Below are positions 54,937 to 63,395 of a DNA stretch of 64,000 bases, in pieces. The translations under genes and the position numbers were made by a program. The notes under the pieces were generated by a model that was not told the origin of the DNA, did not search any database, and saw only the letters and a list, made by a program, of their open reading frames with translations. Source of the stretch: Sulfuricurvum sp. (GTDB lineage Bacteria > Campylobacterota > Campylobacteria > Campylobacterales > Sulfurimonadaceae). The stretch's first letter is position 1. Each line of letters begins with the position of its first letter. Where the stretch lies: the NCBI GenBank assembly GCA_028718525.1, contig JAQULP010000012.1:1-64000 (forward strand), written 5' to 3'.

Positions 54937-57810
54937 CTATATATTCTCTTCTTCAACAAAATACCAACTAGGAAAGTCTTCTATAGTTAATTGATATTGT
55001 TTTGAGTCTTCAGACAAAATTTCCTTCATTTCAATTAGCCGATTGAGTACATATTGCTGTAAAGCAGTATTCAATGTTTCTATATATCTTTTAGTTAAAC
55101 ACTTTTGAAATTTTAATGCGTATATCTCTCCATTTCCGATCAATCCGAAATAATGATTCTCTTGAATATTCCAAACAAATTCATTCAGTCTGCCACCTTG
55201 TAATAAAACGACTATAAAACTGTTATACAGAGCATTTTTAAAAGACTTTACAGCTGCTAATTCTTCATATTTTTCTAGCAAAGAACCCAACCGATGTTTT
55301 TTATTATAGGCTATCAAATTAAAACCATTATATTGATTATTCGAAATTAAACAAAAATACTTATCCACATGATCGTCTATGGTTGTCCATGTATAAGATA
55401 ATGAATATAAAAATGGACTTATTGAATCAACATTTTGAACAGTCAAAGAATTGTACGTCAACCCGCTGACATCACTTGCAGAGCAAAGAATATTTGAAAT
55501 TACATATGGTTCTATACATTGATAGAAATAATGTATGCTTACTTGTTCACTTATAAGTATGAAGTCATAACCAACTGATAACAAATAAGCAAATAACTCA
55601 TTCCTGATTTTTCCATTTTCATTAAGCATATATCCCAATGGTACTATTGCAATTTTCGTTGTTGATTTATTTTTAAACCCCTGAGCAATTTCGTATATAT
55701 TTTTTCTGGAAAAAGTTATCTCTGTTGGTAAAACTTGAGCATATAAAAACAATGGAATACTCATTAAAAAATCGAGTTCTATCTCAAGAAAGTGGTTATT
55801 TCGTGCTCGCCCGTCACTCGCATAAAAAGAAAAGAATTGAATAAAAGGTTCTTTATCCAATTGTGCTTCATACTGTCTAAAGATATTTATTATCTTTTGC
55901 ATAATTATTTTTTTAATTAGCAACAAATTTGGATCATTTGACTCTATTTTACTTCGTGAAGCTTTTAATTGAATTTTATGAGAATCAGGAATATTGATAT
56001 TAAATCTTACATTGCTCAACCAAGTAGGTGCAAGATTGATATTACTTCCTTGACCATTGATAACAAAACATTGTTGTGCAATTTTATTGGTTGAAAAAAG
56101 TTGATGTTCCCCCGCTCCTATAAACATCATATATCCCTCAATAATATCACTATCCTCAAATTCAAAAAACAAAGATCTCTGAGCAATTGAATGATCATCA
56201 GGCAATCTAATTTTTTTATTATTCAGTATTTCTGTATCAAAGTCATCGACACTGACACTAATTGGAATAGGTTGATAAGACATCACATCCTTTATAATTG
56301 TCACCAAATCGTTTTGCTCTATTTTTTTTGCATACTCATCATGAAATCTCAATTTAATCAATGTTCCTATTTTTTTTCTAAGCGGCTCTTTTTCCTCGAT
56401 AAACTTGTTTTTAAAATGTAATGTAAAATGTATTGGATCGCAATTCTCTTTTAGAGAATCAATTTCAATGTATTCAGAGACCATAAAGCAGGAAATTATG
56501 CCTATTCCAAAATTACTAATAGGACTAAATTGCATAGCATCACGTGCAAAAAATCTACTTTTATAAAAACTTCTGCCAATTGAAATCACGAAGTTTTTAA
56601 AAACATCATCATTGATCCCAATTCCATTGTCTTCAATTAAAAAAACTTTTTCCACACTGTCATATCTGATTTGTATTGCTGGTGAATAAAACTCTTGTTC
56701 TCTACTTAAAAGCTCATTACGATATCGACAAGCATCATAAGAATTTTGGAGTAATTCCCGAAGAAACATATCTGTTGAATCATACAAATTGGTTCCCATT
56801 AAAATTTGGAGTATTTTCTCATAATCTAAGTGGAGAACGAGATCGTTATATTTATATCCAATAGGTGTGATATTAAATTTCAATTCTTCTTTAAGTAAAA
56901 GAAAATATGGCGATACGCCATTTTCCTCTAAAAGCCGCATACTTTCTTTACGTTCATGCTCAATCCAGCCTAGGAACTCCTGTACTCTTCTGTGGGTCAG
57001 AATATCGTAACAGGTAGCTTGATATTCGATTTTATGACTCGTGATCTCGTATCCGTCTATGGAAAGATGTTTTTTCCATTCAGATAAGCTGGTTTCATCT
57101 TTTATGCCAATATGCTTAAATAAAAAATATGGCGTACGATTTATATCAAAATCCATGATATCCCCAAGACGCAACAAAATAGCAATAAATTGTATATTTA
57201 CACGATATTTTGAAATCAACTTGTCTTGTGGATACAAATCTTTATGACGCAAATAATCTACAGGTTTTTCATGACTTCTTATAACCGTTTTTATGAATTG
57301 AGTGATATCTTTTTCTCTGAATGTAAAATCAATTTTATAAGTACTAAAAGAACTATTAAAAATATCTATATAAGATAAACTGCGTTCAACATGCGTACGT
57401 CTTATATATTCAGTTAAAATGGTTTCATCATCTGTCTCTTCTCCATATTCCATAGTAATACGAAAAAACTCATCTTCAGATTTTAATTTTTCTGCTTCCT
57501 CACGATTTACTACCATACCAATATCATGCAATATTACGGAGTAAATTAAAATTTGTAATTCCACGATATTCAGACGAACTTCAGAAGGTATTATTTTTGC
57601 AATAATGTCAAGTATATTTAAACAATGCTCAATATTGTGTGATGTATATTCAGGCATGAAAGAGGAGATGCGATTTAAAAGTTGACTTGCAACATTAATC
57701 AAGTGATTCTCAATATTGTTACTTATCGGAAAATTAGTGAGGCCAAATTCTTCTTTCTCGTATTTTTTTAATTGTTGGAATAAAGAATTGTTTTGTAATC
57801 TTAAAAGCAT
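54937..57810 (-). CDS. HD-domain / Hsp90-like ATPase fusion, candidate defence protein
   Basis: 957 aa from ATG 57810. The longest ORF starts 15 codons earlier at 57855 without a ribosome-binding site, so 57810 is preferred, although its own site is weak. Residues about 50-230 are an HD phosphohydrolase-like domain: H58/H62 in SHNIEHC, HD at 95-96, H140 in RTHVERS, H180 in RSHEKP and D217 in RLGDIMD. Residues about 330-600 are a GHKL/Hsp90-type ATPase: N-box ELLQNSYDA (352-360), G1 EDNGIGIN (393-400), G2 NFGIGI (433-438). The C-terminal 350 residues are unassigned. HD plus Hsp90-like ATPase proteins are known from bacterial conflict systems. Confidence 0.85.
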   Translation of the reverse strand: MLLRLQNNSLFQQLKKYEKEEFGLTNFPISNNIENHLINVASQLLNRISSFMPEYTSHNIEHCLNILDIIAKIIPSEVRLNIVELQILIYSVILHDIGMVVNREEAEKLKSEDEFFRITMEYGEETDDETILTEYIRRTHVERSLSYIDIFNSSFSTYKIDFTFREKDITQFIKTVIRSHEKPVDYLRHKDLYPQDKLISKYRVNIQFIAILLRLGDIMDFDINRTPYFLFKHIGIKDETSLSEWKKHLSIDGYEITSHKIEYQATCYDILTHRRVQEFLGWIEHERKESMRLLEENGVSPYFLLLKEELKFNITPIGYKYNDLVLHLDYEKILQILMGTNLYDSTDMFLRELLQNSYDACRYRNELLSREQEFYSPAIQIRYDSVEKVFLIEDNGIGINDDVFKNFVISIGRSFYKSRFFARDAMQFSPISNFGIGIISCFMVSEYIEIDSLKENCDPIHFTLHFKNKFIEEKEPLRKKIGTLIKLRFHDEYAKKIEQNDLVTIIKDVMSYQPIPISVSVDDFDTEILNNKKIRLPDDHSIAQRSLFFEFEDSDIIEGYMMFIGAGEHQLFSTNKIAQQCFVINGQGSNINLAPTWLSNVRFNINIPDSHKIQLKASRSKIESNDPNLLLIKKIIMQKIINIFRQYEAQLDKEPFIQFFSFYASDGRARNNHFLEIELDFLMSIPLFLYAQVLPTEITFSRKNIYEIAQGFKNKSTTKIAIVPLGYMLNENGKIRNELFAYLLSVGYDFILISEQVSIHYFYQCIEPYVISNILCSASDVSGLTYNSLTVQNVDSISPFLYSLSYTWTTIDDHVDKYFCLISNNQYNGFNLIAYNKKHRLGSLLEKYEELAAVKSFKNALYNSFIVVLLQGGRLNEFVWNIQENHYFGLIGNGEIYALKFQKCLTKRYIETLNTALQQYVLNRLIEMKEILSEDSKQYQLTIEDFPSWYFVEEENI

Positions 57811-58038
57811 TTTTTTGCATCTCACATTAAAGTATATTTTATTTAATATTAACATTTTTATTTAAAAAAATTAACATGAAACAAAAATTTTGAGATATGT
57901 CATTTTTAAAAAAATGTTAAAACAAAATACTTTACACAATAAAGCATAGCTCTTCTGTAACAGAACCTATTAAAATACCGTATTTTAGGGAACAAAATGC
58001 ACGCGGCTTAGGTTGTGTATTTTTATTTATATTATTCG

Positions 58039-58139
58039 TGGCAACCTTCGTGGCAACCGTTGCCATATTTGTACGTTTTCGGTTTGTCAGTGACCGACTT
58101 TTTGCCTATTTTAGGCTATTTGAAAGCCCTATTTTGGGC
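58039..58139. repeat. Right arm: TGGCAACC repeats, 13-bp repeat and CCCTATTTTG
   Basis: TGGCAACC at 58039-58046 and 58051-58058, followed by the inverted GTTGCCA (58059-58065): a mirror of the left arm. GTCAGTGACCGAC is at 58086-58098. GCCTATTTTAGGC (58104-58116) and GCCCTATTTTGGGC (58126-58139) are small hairpins; the second holds the CCCTATTTTG also found at the left end. The 368-bp gap 57811-58178 holds these and an AT-rich promoter region for the cargo, but no gene. Confidence 0.6.
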
Positions 58140-58158
58140 ACTTTTATAAAATTTCAGA

Positions 58159-58177
58159 GCTTATGCTACAATGTCAC
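58159..58177 (+). repeat. Right attachment-site core (attR)
   Basis: GCTTATGCTACAATGTCAC, identical to 50476-50494. It contains TGCTACAAT at 58164-58172, an extended -10 ending 6 nt before the ybeY ATG, so the insertion leaves ybeY with its promoter core. The ybeY transcript would be leaderless. Confidence 0.85.
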
Positions 58178-58178
58178 C

Positions 58179-58601
58179 ATGATAGAACTAGATAACCGAA
58201 CCGAAAAAAATTATAATTTTGACTTTCTCGAACGAATCGCACAAGAGCTGACCCATCAAGAAGTCGAATTAATCCTCACCGATAACGATGAAATTGCGCA
58301 GATTAATCGTGAATTTCGTAATATCGACAAACCGACCGATGTACTCAGTTTTCCGAGTGATCCGTTCCCCGGCGCGCCGCTTGGCAGTATCGTCATCAGT
58401 GTGGATAAGGTAGAGAGTGTAGCTACCGAATTAGGACACAGCCAAAACGATGAAATCGCCCTCCTCTTTATCCATGGTATGCTACACCTTATGGGATACG
58501 ACCATGAAACGGATCAGGGAGAGATGCGGGATAAAGAATCCGAACTGATCCAACAATTTTCCCTTCCGAAAAGTCTGATCGTTCGTACACTCGAAGAGTA
58601 A
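58179..58601 (+). CDS. ybeY: Endoribonuclease YbeY (16S rRNA 3'-end maturation, quality control)
   Basis: 140 aa from ATG 58179 (MIELDNRTEKN). The zinc motif HGMLHLMGYDH (H-x3-H-x5-H) and RNIDKPTDVLSFP are present. A longer ORF starts at 58038 inside the element's right arm and is an artefact of the insertion. There is no Shine-Dalgarno sequence; the extended -10 box 6 nt upstream implies leaderless translation. The native partner across the gap is queC. Confidence 0.93.
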   Translation: MIELDNRTEKNYNFDFLERIAQELTHQEVELILTDNDEIAQINREFRNIDKPTDVLSFPSDPFPGAPLGSIVISVDKVESVATELGHSQNDEIALLFIHGMLHLMGYDHETDQGEMRDKESELIQQFSLPKSLIVRTLEE

Positions 58602-58615
58602 TCCCTTTTGAACGG

Positions 58616-60403
58616 TTAGCGTTTAATATATCCCAAATCATCAAGTTTATTATAAATAGAGGAGACCATTCCTCCCGTCGCTTCCCCTCCGTGTCCGCCA
58701 TGTTCCACCAATACGGTAACGATAAATTGTGGATTGTCCGCCGGGCCGTATGTCGTGAACCATGCGTGTGAACGGCTAAAATAGTCCATTGAATGTTCGT
58801 TCTGCCGTTGTTTGGTCCCTTGAGCAATACCGGTTGTTTGTGCCGTCCCCGTTTTTCCGGCTATCGGAAACCGGGTGGCTAAAAATCCGCGTGCCGTCCC
58901 TCCCGGATCATTACAGACTCCGCGCATAGCCCGCTGTATTATGGGGAGCTTCTGTTTTTCAATCGGAGTCAATACATCCAAAGAGACAGGCGTATAAGGG
59001 TCATCACCGATCATTTTTGCAATATGGGGGATGGGAAGCCTTCCTGTTGCCATGAGAGCGGTATATTGTGCCATCTGCATCGGAGTAACCAAGAAATCTC
59101 CTTGTCCGATCGATGTGTTAAGCGTCTCCCCCTGATACCAGGGCTTGTGATATTTTTCCCGTTTCCATGCGCGGCTCGGAACCGTTCCGATAAATTCATT
59201 CGGTAAATCGATCCCCGTTTTTTTACCCAGTCCCATTCGGATAAGCCCCTTGCTGATCCGTTCAATACCGACTTGAATTGAACCTTTATAAAAATAGTCA
59301 TCACAACTTTGGGTAATGGCTTTTGAAACATCACTCGTTCCATGCCCCGTCGTTTTCCAACAGCGGAACGAACGGTTCCCGAGTTTCATGGTTCCGCTGC
59401 AGTGCACCGCACTTTTTTCATTTAAGATGTCAGATGTGACATAAATCAGCCCCATTCCCGTTTTTACCGTAGATCCGGGAGGGTAAAGCCCGTTAATGAT
59501 CTTGTTTGTAAACGGTGCATCCACGCTGTTCATTAGGCGATTCCATTCCGTAGAGCTAATACCGGAGACAAAGGTATTGAGATCGTATTCCGGATAACTT
59601 CCGGCAGCATATACGGCTCCGTGTATATCCATAACGACTATAGCCCCAACCCTTTTTTCAAAAGCCTGTGTGATAAAATTCTGGAGCCGCATATCGATAT
59701 TCAGCATCAAATTATGATTTTCCTGCGTTGCGGTTCGTCCTATCTCCTCAATCTCGACATTATGCGCATTGACCTTGATACGACGTTCTCCGGCTACCCC
59801 TTGTAAATAGCGGTTATAGTATTTCTCAATGCCGTTTTTTCCGACATGACCTAAAAGCTGCAAGGAAGGGTCTTCGTCGATCTCTTTTTGGTTTGCTTTG
59901 GCTACATAACCGATGAGATGGGAAGCAACGGCACCGTAGGGATACAGCCGTTTAGGCGAAGGTGAAATTTTGATTGTATCCCGTAGGTTCATTAATGAGT
60001 ACAGGGGGATAATGGTTTCATGGGGAATGAAATCGACCACATCAATAAACGCATGATTGTAGTATGAATCCTGAGACTTATACAGTTTAACCATTTTTTT
60101 AGCATCTAACGTCGGTATCATGCTCAAAAGATAGCTGATTTCGGCATCCAAAAGGGTCGTATCTTTCCCTTTCGTCAGATGGGGAGCCAAAGCAATTTTA
60201 AATCCCAATTCATTAATCGCGATCGGTTCCGAAGTGCGATCTAAAATTTCTCCACGCACCGGAGCCGATAATTCGGTTTTGATACTATTATTTTCAGATA
60301 GGTTTTCATAATAGTCATTGGACTGGACGGAGAGATGGAATACCCGGACCAATAATCCAATCCATACGATGATAAAAAAAGCCAATAGGATTCTAATTTT
60401 CAT
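58616..60403 (-). CDS. mrdA: Penicillin-binding protein 2 (elongasome transpeptidase)
   Basis: 595 aa. One N-terminal span (ILLAFFIIVWIGLLVRVF), a pedestal/dimerisation domain, and a transpeptidase domain with the active Ser in PPGSTVKTG (SxxK), the SxD motif in TQSCDDYFY, and KTG in IAGKTGTAQTTG. It crosslinks side-wall peptidoglycan with RodA. Its start overlaps the small membrane gene by 4 nt. Confidence 0.95.
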   Translation of the reverse strand: MKIRILLAFFIIVWIGLLVRVFHLSVQSNDYYENLSENNSIKTELSAPVRGEILDRTSEPIAINELGFKIALAPHLTKGKDTTLLDAEISYLLSMIPTLDAKKMVKLYKSQDSYYNHAFIDVVDFIPHETIIPLYSLMNLRDTIKISPSPKRLYPYGAVASHLIGYVAKANQKEIDEDPSLQLLGHVGKNGIEKYYNRYLQGVAGERRIKVNAHNVEIEEIGRTATQENHNLMLNIDMRLQNFITQAFEKRVGAIVVMDIHGAVYAAGSYPEYDLNTFVSGISSTEWNRLMNSVDAPFTNKIINGLYPPGSTVKTGMGLIYVTSDILNEKSAVHCSGTMKLGNRSFRCWKTTGHGTSDVSKAITQSCDDYFYKGSIQVGIERISKGLIRMGLGKKTGIDLPNEFIGTVPSRAWKREKYHKPWYQGETLNTSIGQGDFLVTPMQMAQYTALMATGRLPIPHIAKMIGDDPYTPVSLDVLTPIEKQKLPIIQRAMRGVCNDPGGTARGFLATRFPIAGKTGTAQTTGIAQGTKQRQNEHSMDYFSRSHAWFTTYGPADNPQFIVTVLVEHGGHGGEATGGMVSSIYNKLDDLGYIKR

Positions 60404-60855
60404 ACAATCACCGATATGATTAAAAATTCAATAATCATATACAACCCCATATGCCAGTCAACCGATGGGGGCGGAAGCAATAAAACACCGTTGGCGATCC
60501 AGATAAAAAGCCAATACCCGGGGTACGCCAACGCGACGAAAATGGCTCCCATACAAATACGGCACTGAATCAGTTGTTCAAGTTTTGGCAAAAGGTATTT
60601 AGAGAGCACTGTAAAAAAAACAATTGTACTTCCGAACCAAAACCCTTTTTCCGCTTCAAAGATCACAAGCATGAAGACCACCAGCAGCAGGCCGAACAGA
60701 TCATGTTTGCCGAGAGCGTCGTAATAGGCAAAAAACAAGATAGCAAGTAACGGAGGGAATAGCAGGTAAATACTGCTTAAACTGATATAGATAACAAATA
60801 AACCGACTAAAGCAAGTTGGCTTATAATGTTTTGATAAGGGAAACTTCGTTGCAT
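60400..60855 (-). CDS. Small polytopic membrane protein, MreD-like position
   Basis: 151 aa with about five hydrophobic spans. It overlaps mrdA downstream and the GNAT gene upstream by 34 nt. The position ahead of mrdA is that of MreD in rod-shape operons, and the size is close to MreD (about 160 aa). No sequence motif confirms it. Confidence 0.55.
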   Translation of the reverse strand: MQRSFPYQNIISQLALVGLFVIYISLSSIYLLFPPLLAILFFAYYDALGKHDLFGLLLVVFMLVIFEAEKGFWFGSTIVFFTVLSKYLLPKLEQLIQCRICMGAIFVALAYPGYWLFIWIANGVLLLPPPSVDWHMGLYMIIEFLIISVIV

Positions 60856-61283
60856 ACGGGAAAGTGTTTACATTTAATACAATCGGCCCAAATTTTATGT
60901 TCAGGAATCGACTCTTTAGGTATCTCTACAAAACCCAAACGTTCAAAAAAGCGTTGTTGATACGTCAAAGCTAGAACTTCTTTCAAACCGAGCTTACGCC
61001 CCTCTTCACACGCTTTTTCAATTAACATGCTACCGATATTTTTACCCCGGTATTTTTCATCGATAATCATTGAACGCAGTTCCGCCAAGGTTTGCGAATG
61101 GATATGAAGCGCGACAAAACCGACAAGTTTTTCATCGTGACTTGCAATAAAATAGGAGCGGATATTCGTTGCGATTTCATCATTGCTGCGAGGCAATATA
61201 ACCCCCGATTCAATCTCAGGCGCAACCAATAGCTGCATTGCCGGGATGTCACGCAGTGTTGGTTTGGTATAAATGATATTCAT
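60822..61283 (-). CDS. GNAT N-acetyltransferase, ArgA/N-acetylglutamate-synthase-like
   Basis: 153 aa. GNAT acetyl-CoA site DEKYRGKNIGSMLIEKACEE and the later QRFFERLGFVEI. A C-terminal CIKCKHFPVC gives three Cys that may bind metal. In Campylobacterota a stand-alone GNAT of this size makes N-acetylglutamate for arginine synthesis, and this one fits. Overlaps engB by 4 nt and the membrane gene by 34 nt. Confidence 0.75.
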   Translation of the reverse strand: MNIIYTKPTLRDIPAMQLLVAPEIESGVILPRSNDEIATNIRSYFIASHDEKLVGFVALHIHSQTLAELRSMIIDEKYRGKNIGSMLIEKACEEGRKLGLKEVLALTYQQRFFERLGFVEIPKESIPEHKIWADCIKCKHFPVCNEVSLIKTL

Positions 61284-61891
61284 TCCGTATCACTTTTAAG
61301 CAAGCGGTATAGATGTCCGACAATCGCATCAACCCCTTTTCGTTTTGAGTTAGAGACCATTAATGCATCCGGAAATCTTTTTTTGAGTTCAGAGAGCTCT
61401 TTTTGGTTCAATTTATCTATTTTTGTAAAAATCGTCACAATAAACTGATCCGGTGTACATATCTCATGCAAATAGGTATCAACCGAACGATCAATTTCCA
61501 AATCGGGATGACGGCAATCGATAAGATGGACGAAAATACGGATCTGCTTCCGATCGGATATAAACCCCGTGAGGTTGCTTTCCCAATCGGTTTTCAGTGA
61601 TTTTGCCACTTTGGCGTATCCGAATCCTGGTAAATCGACAAATTTCGCCCCAAGGCGTTCATCCGTATCCCTGTCGGCAAAAATAACGTCAAAATAGTTA
61701 ATCAAACGTGTCTTACCGGGTGTAGCCGAAACCTTGGCCAACGATTTACGCTTGGTAAGGGTGTTTAGCAAAGAGCTTTTCCCGGTATTGGAGCGTGCCA
61801 TAAAGGCAACTTCATTTTGGTAATCGTTTTCGGGGGCCAACCGTATATTCGGGGCCGATGTCACGAAGAAGGAATCAATAATTTCAATCAT
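61280..61891 (-). CDS. engB: Ribosome biogenesis GTPase EngB/YsxC
   Basis: 203 aa. G1 ARSNTGKSSLLN (first Gly replaced by Ala), G3 DLPGFGYAKV, G4 TKIDKL and G5 SNSKRKG. It acts in 50S subunit assembly. It overlaps lptA by 4 nt and the GNAT gene by 4 nt. Confidence 0.95.
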   Translation of the reverse strand: MIEIIDSFFVTSAPNIRLAPENDYQNEVAFMARSNTGKSSLLNTLTKRKSLAKVSATPGKTRLINYFDVIFADRDTDERLGAKFVDLPGFGYAKVAKSLKTDWESNLTGFISDRKQIRIFVHLIDCRHPDLEIDRSVDTYLHEICTPDQFIVTIFTKIDKLNQKELSELKKRFPDALMVSNSKRKGVDAIVGHLYRLLKSDTE

Positions 61892-62382
61892 TTTTTGGGA
61901 CTTTTGGATTTAGAATTTTTATCCTGAAGGGTAAAGGTCATGACGACCGGTTCATCTTCGGTACTTTCAGCCGTCGCGTAGCCTTGCGTCATATTCATCA
62001 CGATGACATCTCCTTTGATTCGGCGATAATCATCCAATCGGAGCAAATCCACTTTTTTGTAAAAATGGTACTCACTCTCTTTGGGGAGATAGATCACGGT
62101 TTGTGCTTTGCCTTTGTACTTTTCTTTTTGTTCCGTAACAATATAAAAAGATACGTCCCCTTCCGCTAAATATTTGATCGGTGTTTTATCCTTATCCATA
62201 TAGATCGTCACTTTGGAAGCATTGAGTTCGTCTGATCCCTTAGTTACTTTGACAGAGCCTGAAAAAACAGAAATCCCGCTTTGCTGGTCAGTTTTAAAGC
62301 TGTCTGCAATGACTTTGAGCTCTTCCGCATGCATCTGAGAGCTCAAAAGTAAAAAAGGGACCAAGAACAAGATTCGTATCAT
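61888..62382 (-). CDS. lptA: Lipopolysaccharide periplasmic bridge protein LptA
   Basis: 164 aa. The signal peptide is MIRILFLVPFLLLSSQMHA. The OstA/LptA beta-jellyroll follows: FSGSVKVTKGSDELNASKVTIYMD and YLAEGDVSFYI. It carries LPS between LptC and LptD. It follows lptC by 11 nt and overlaps engB. Confidence 0.88.
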   Translation of the reverse strand: MIRILFLVPFLLLSSQMHAEELKVIADSFKTDQQSGISVFSGSVKVTKGSDELNASKVTIYMDKDKTPIKYLAEGDVSFYIVTEQKEKYKGKAQTVIYLPKESEYHFYKKVDLLRLDDYRRIKGDVIVMNMTQGYATAESTEDEPVVMTFTLQDKNSKSKSPKK

Positions 62383-62393
62383 AGTGATTTATC

Positions 62394-62903
62394 CTAATTT
62401 AAATCATACTGACCGCTCACGCGATCAGCCGATATTGTATTATTTTCGGTATTCAATACCATCTTTTCACCATTAACATGATTTCGATTTTGACGAATCG
62501 TAAAAGTACCGTTAATATGGATGAGAGATGCTTTCGTATTGTATTCGGCTTTGTCGGTATGAAACTCCAAACCGTCTTCTCGAACGTAATAGACATTCCC
62601 GTCCATTACGATTTTATTTTTTTTATAGTTGATAGTATCTGCCTGGACCGATTGTAATAATGATTTCGTATTATCGCTAAATTTTGCTGATTTTACCGCA
62701 TAATGGGTATCAAACATTTTCCCTTCTCTCCCTTCCAAGACATACTCTATCCCTTGATGCGAGATTTCATAAAGGGAAAAATCAGAAAGTTCAATCAAAG
62801 GGATCTCACCGTTTTCCGGGTAATTTACAGATTTAGGGGTGAAGTAGCCGTACATCCCCATCAAAATCGCTAAAACTGCCATGAAAAAAAGGTTAATTGA
62901 CAT
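62394..62903 (-). CDS. lptC: LPS export inner-membrane-anchored protein LptC
   Basis: 169 aa. One N-terminal anchor (LFFMAVLAILMGMYGYF) and a LptC beta-jellyroll (YVLEGREGKMFDTHYAVKSAKFS, YVREDGLEFHTDKAEYNTKASLI). It passes LPS from the LptBFG transporter to LptA. Starts right at the kdsC stop. Confidence 0.85.
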   Translation of the reverse strand: MSINLFFMAVLAILMGMYGYFTPKSVNYPENGEIPLIELSDFSLYEISHQGIEYVLEGREGKMFDTHYAVKSAKFSDNTKSLLQSVQADTINYKKNKIVMDGNVYYVREDGLEFHTDKAEYNTKASLIHINGTFTIRQNRNHVNGEKMVLNTENNTISADRVSGQYDLN

Positions 62904-63395
62904 TTATATCCACTGAGACAAAAATTTTTCTTCTTCACCGTTGCGGCGGATCACTTTTTCAATCATCTCCCGGACACAGGCATCACCGCCTCGACGTTCC
63001 AATATTTCCGCAAACGTTTTTAAATATTCCGATCCGTCTTGCGGCGTATAGGCTTGTCCTGCCCACTGTAAAAGACGGTAATCATTTAAATCATCACCGA
63101 TCACAGCTACTTCATGGGCTTCAATTCCCAATTCCGAACACATTTGTATGGCAACGGAACGTTTGTCTTTGACCCCTTGATACAGATAAGCGATATCCAG
63201 TTCTTTGGCTCTATGGGCGACAATGGCAGAATCACGTCCGGTGATAATGGCAGCCTTATGCCCCATTTTCACCCATGCTTTAATCGCAAACCCATCTTTG
63301 ACATTGAAATTTTTCAGCTCCAACCCATCCGCCGTATAAATGATTTTTCCATCACTCATACACCCGTCGACGTCTAAAATCAGTAAACGAATCAC
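62904..63395 (-). CDS. kdsC: 3-deoxy-D-manno-octulosonate 8-phosphate phosphatase
   Basis: 163 aa HAD enzyme without a cap: LDVDGCMSDG (DxD), ITGRDS, and GDDLNDYRLL. It produces KDO for LPS core synthesis. It overlaps hisB by 4 nt and adjoins lptC, so LPS synthesis and export genes form one unit. Confidence 0.95.
   Translation of the reverse strand: MIRLLILDVDGCMSDGKIIYTADGLELKNFNVKDGFAIKAWVKMGHKAAIITGRDSAIVAHRAKELDIAYLYQGVKDKRSVAIQMCSELGIEAHEVAVIGDDLNDYRLLQWAGQAYTPQDGSEYLKTFAEILERRGGDACVREMIEKVIRRNGEEEKFLSQWI

Larger units (their letters stand above)
50476..58177. mobile_element. Integrated rolling-circle element with candidate defence cargo
   Basis: About 7.68 kb bounded by an exact 19-bp direct repeat, GCTTATGCTACAATGTCAC. 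Left to right, all minus strand: tyrosine integrase, excisionase-like protein, Rep_trans initiator, hairpin-rich non-coding block, 84-aa protein, 347-aa protein, and HD-Hsp90-like ATPase. There is no mobilisation relaxase, no Zot, no capsid and no terminase. The cargo pair is visibly AT-richer than the flanking core genes. It looks like an integrated plasmid or phage satellite. Confidence 0.85.

Noticed and set aside
58038-58178. In-frame 47-residue N-terminal extension of ybeY
   Set aside because: It is made of the element's right-arm repeats; YbeY homologues begin at MIELDNRTEKN, and the -10 box lies inside the extension.
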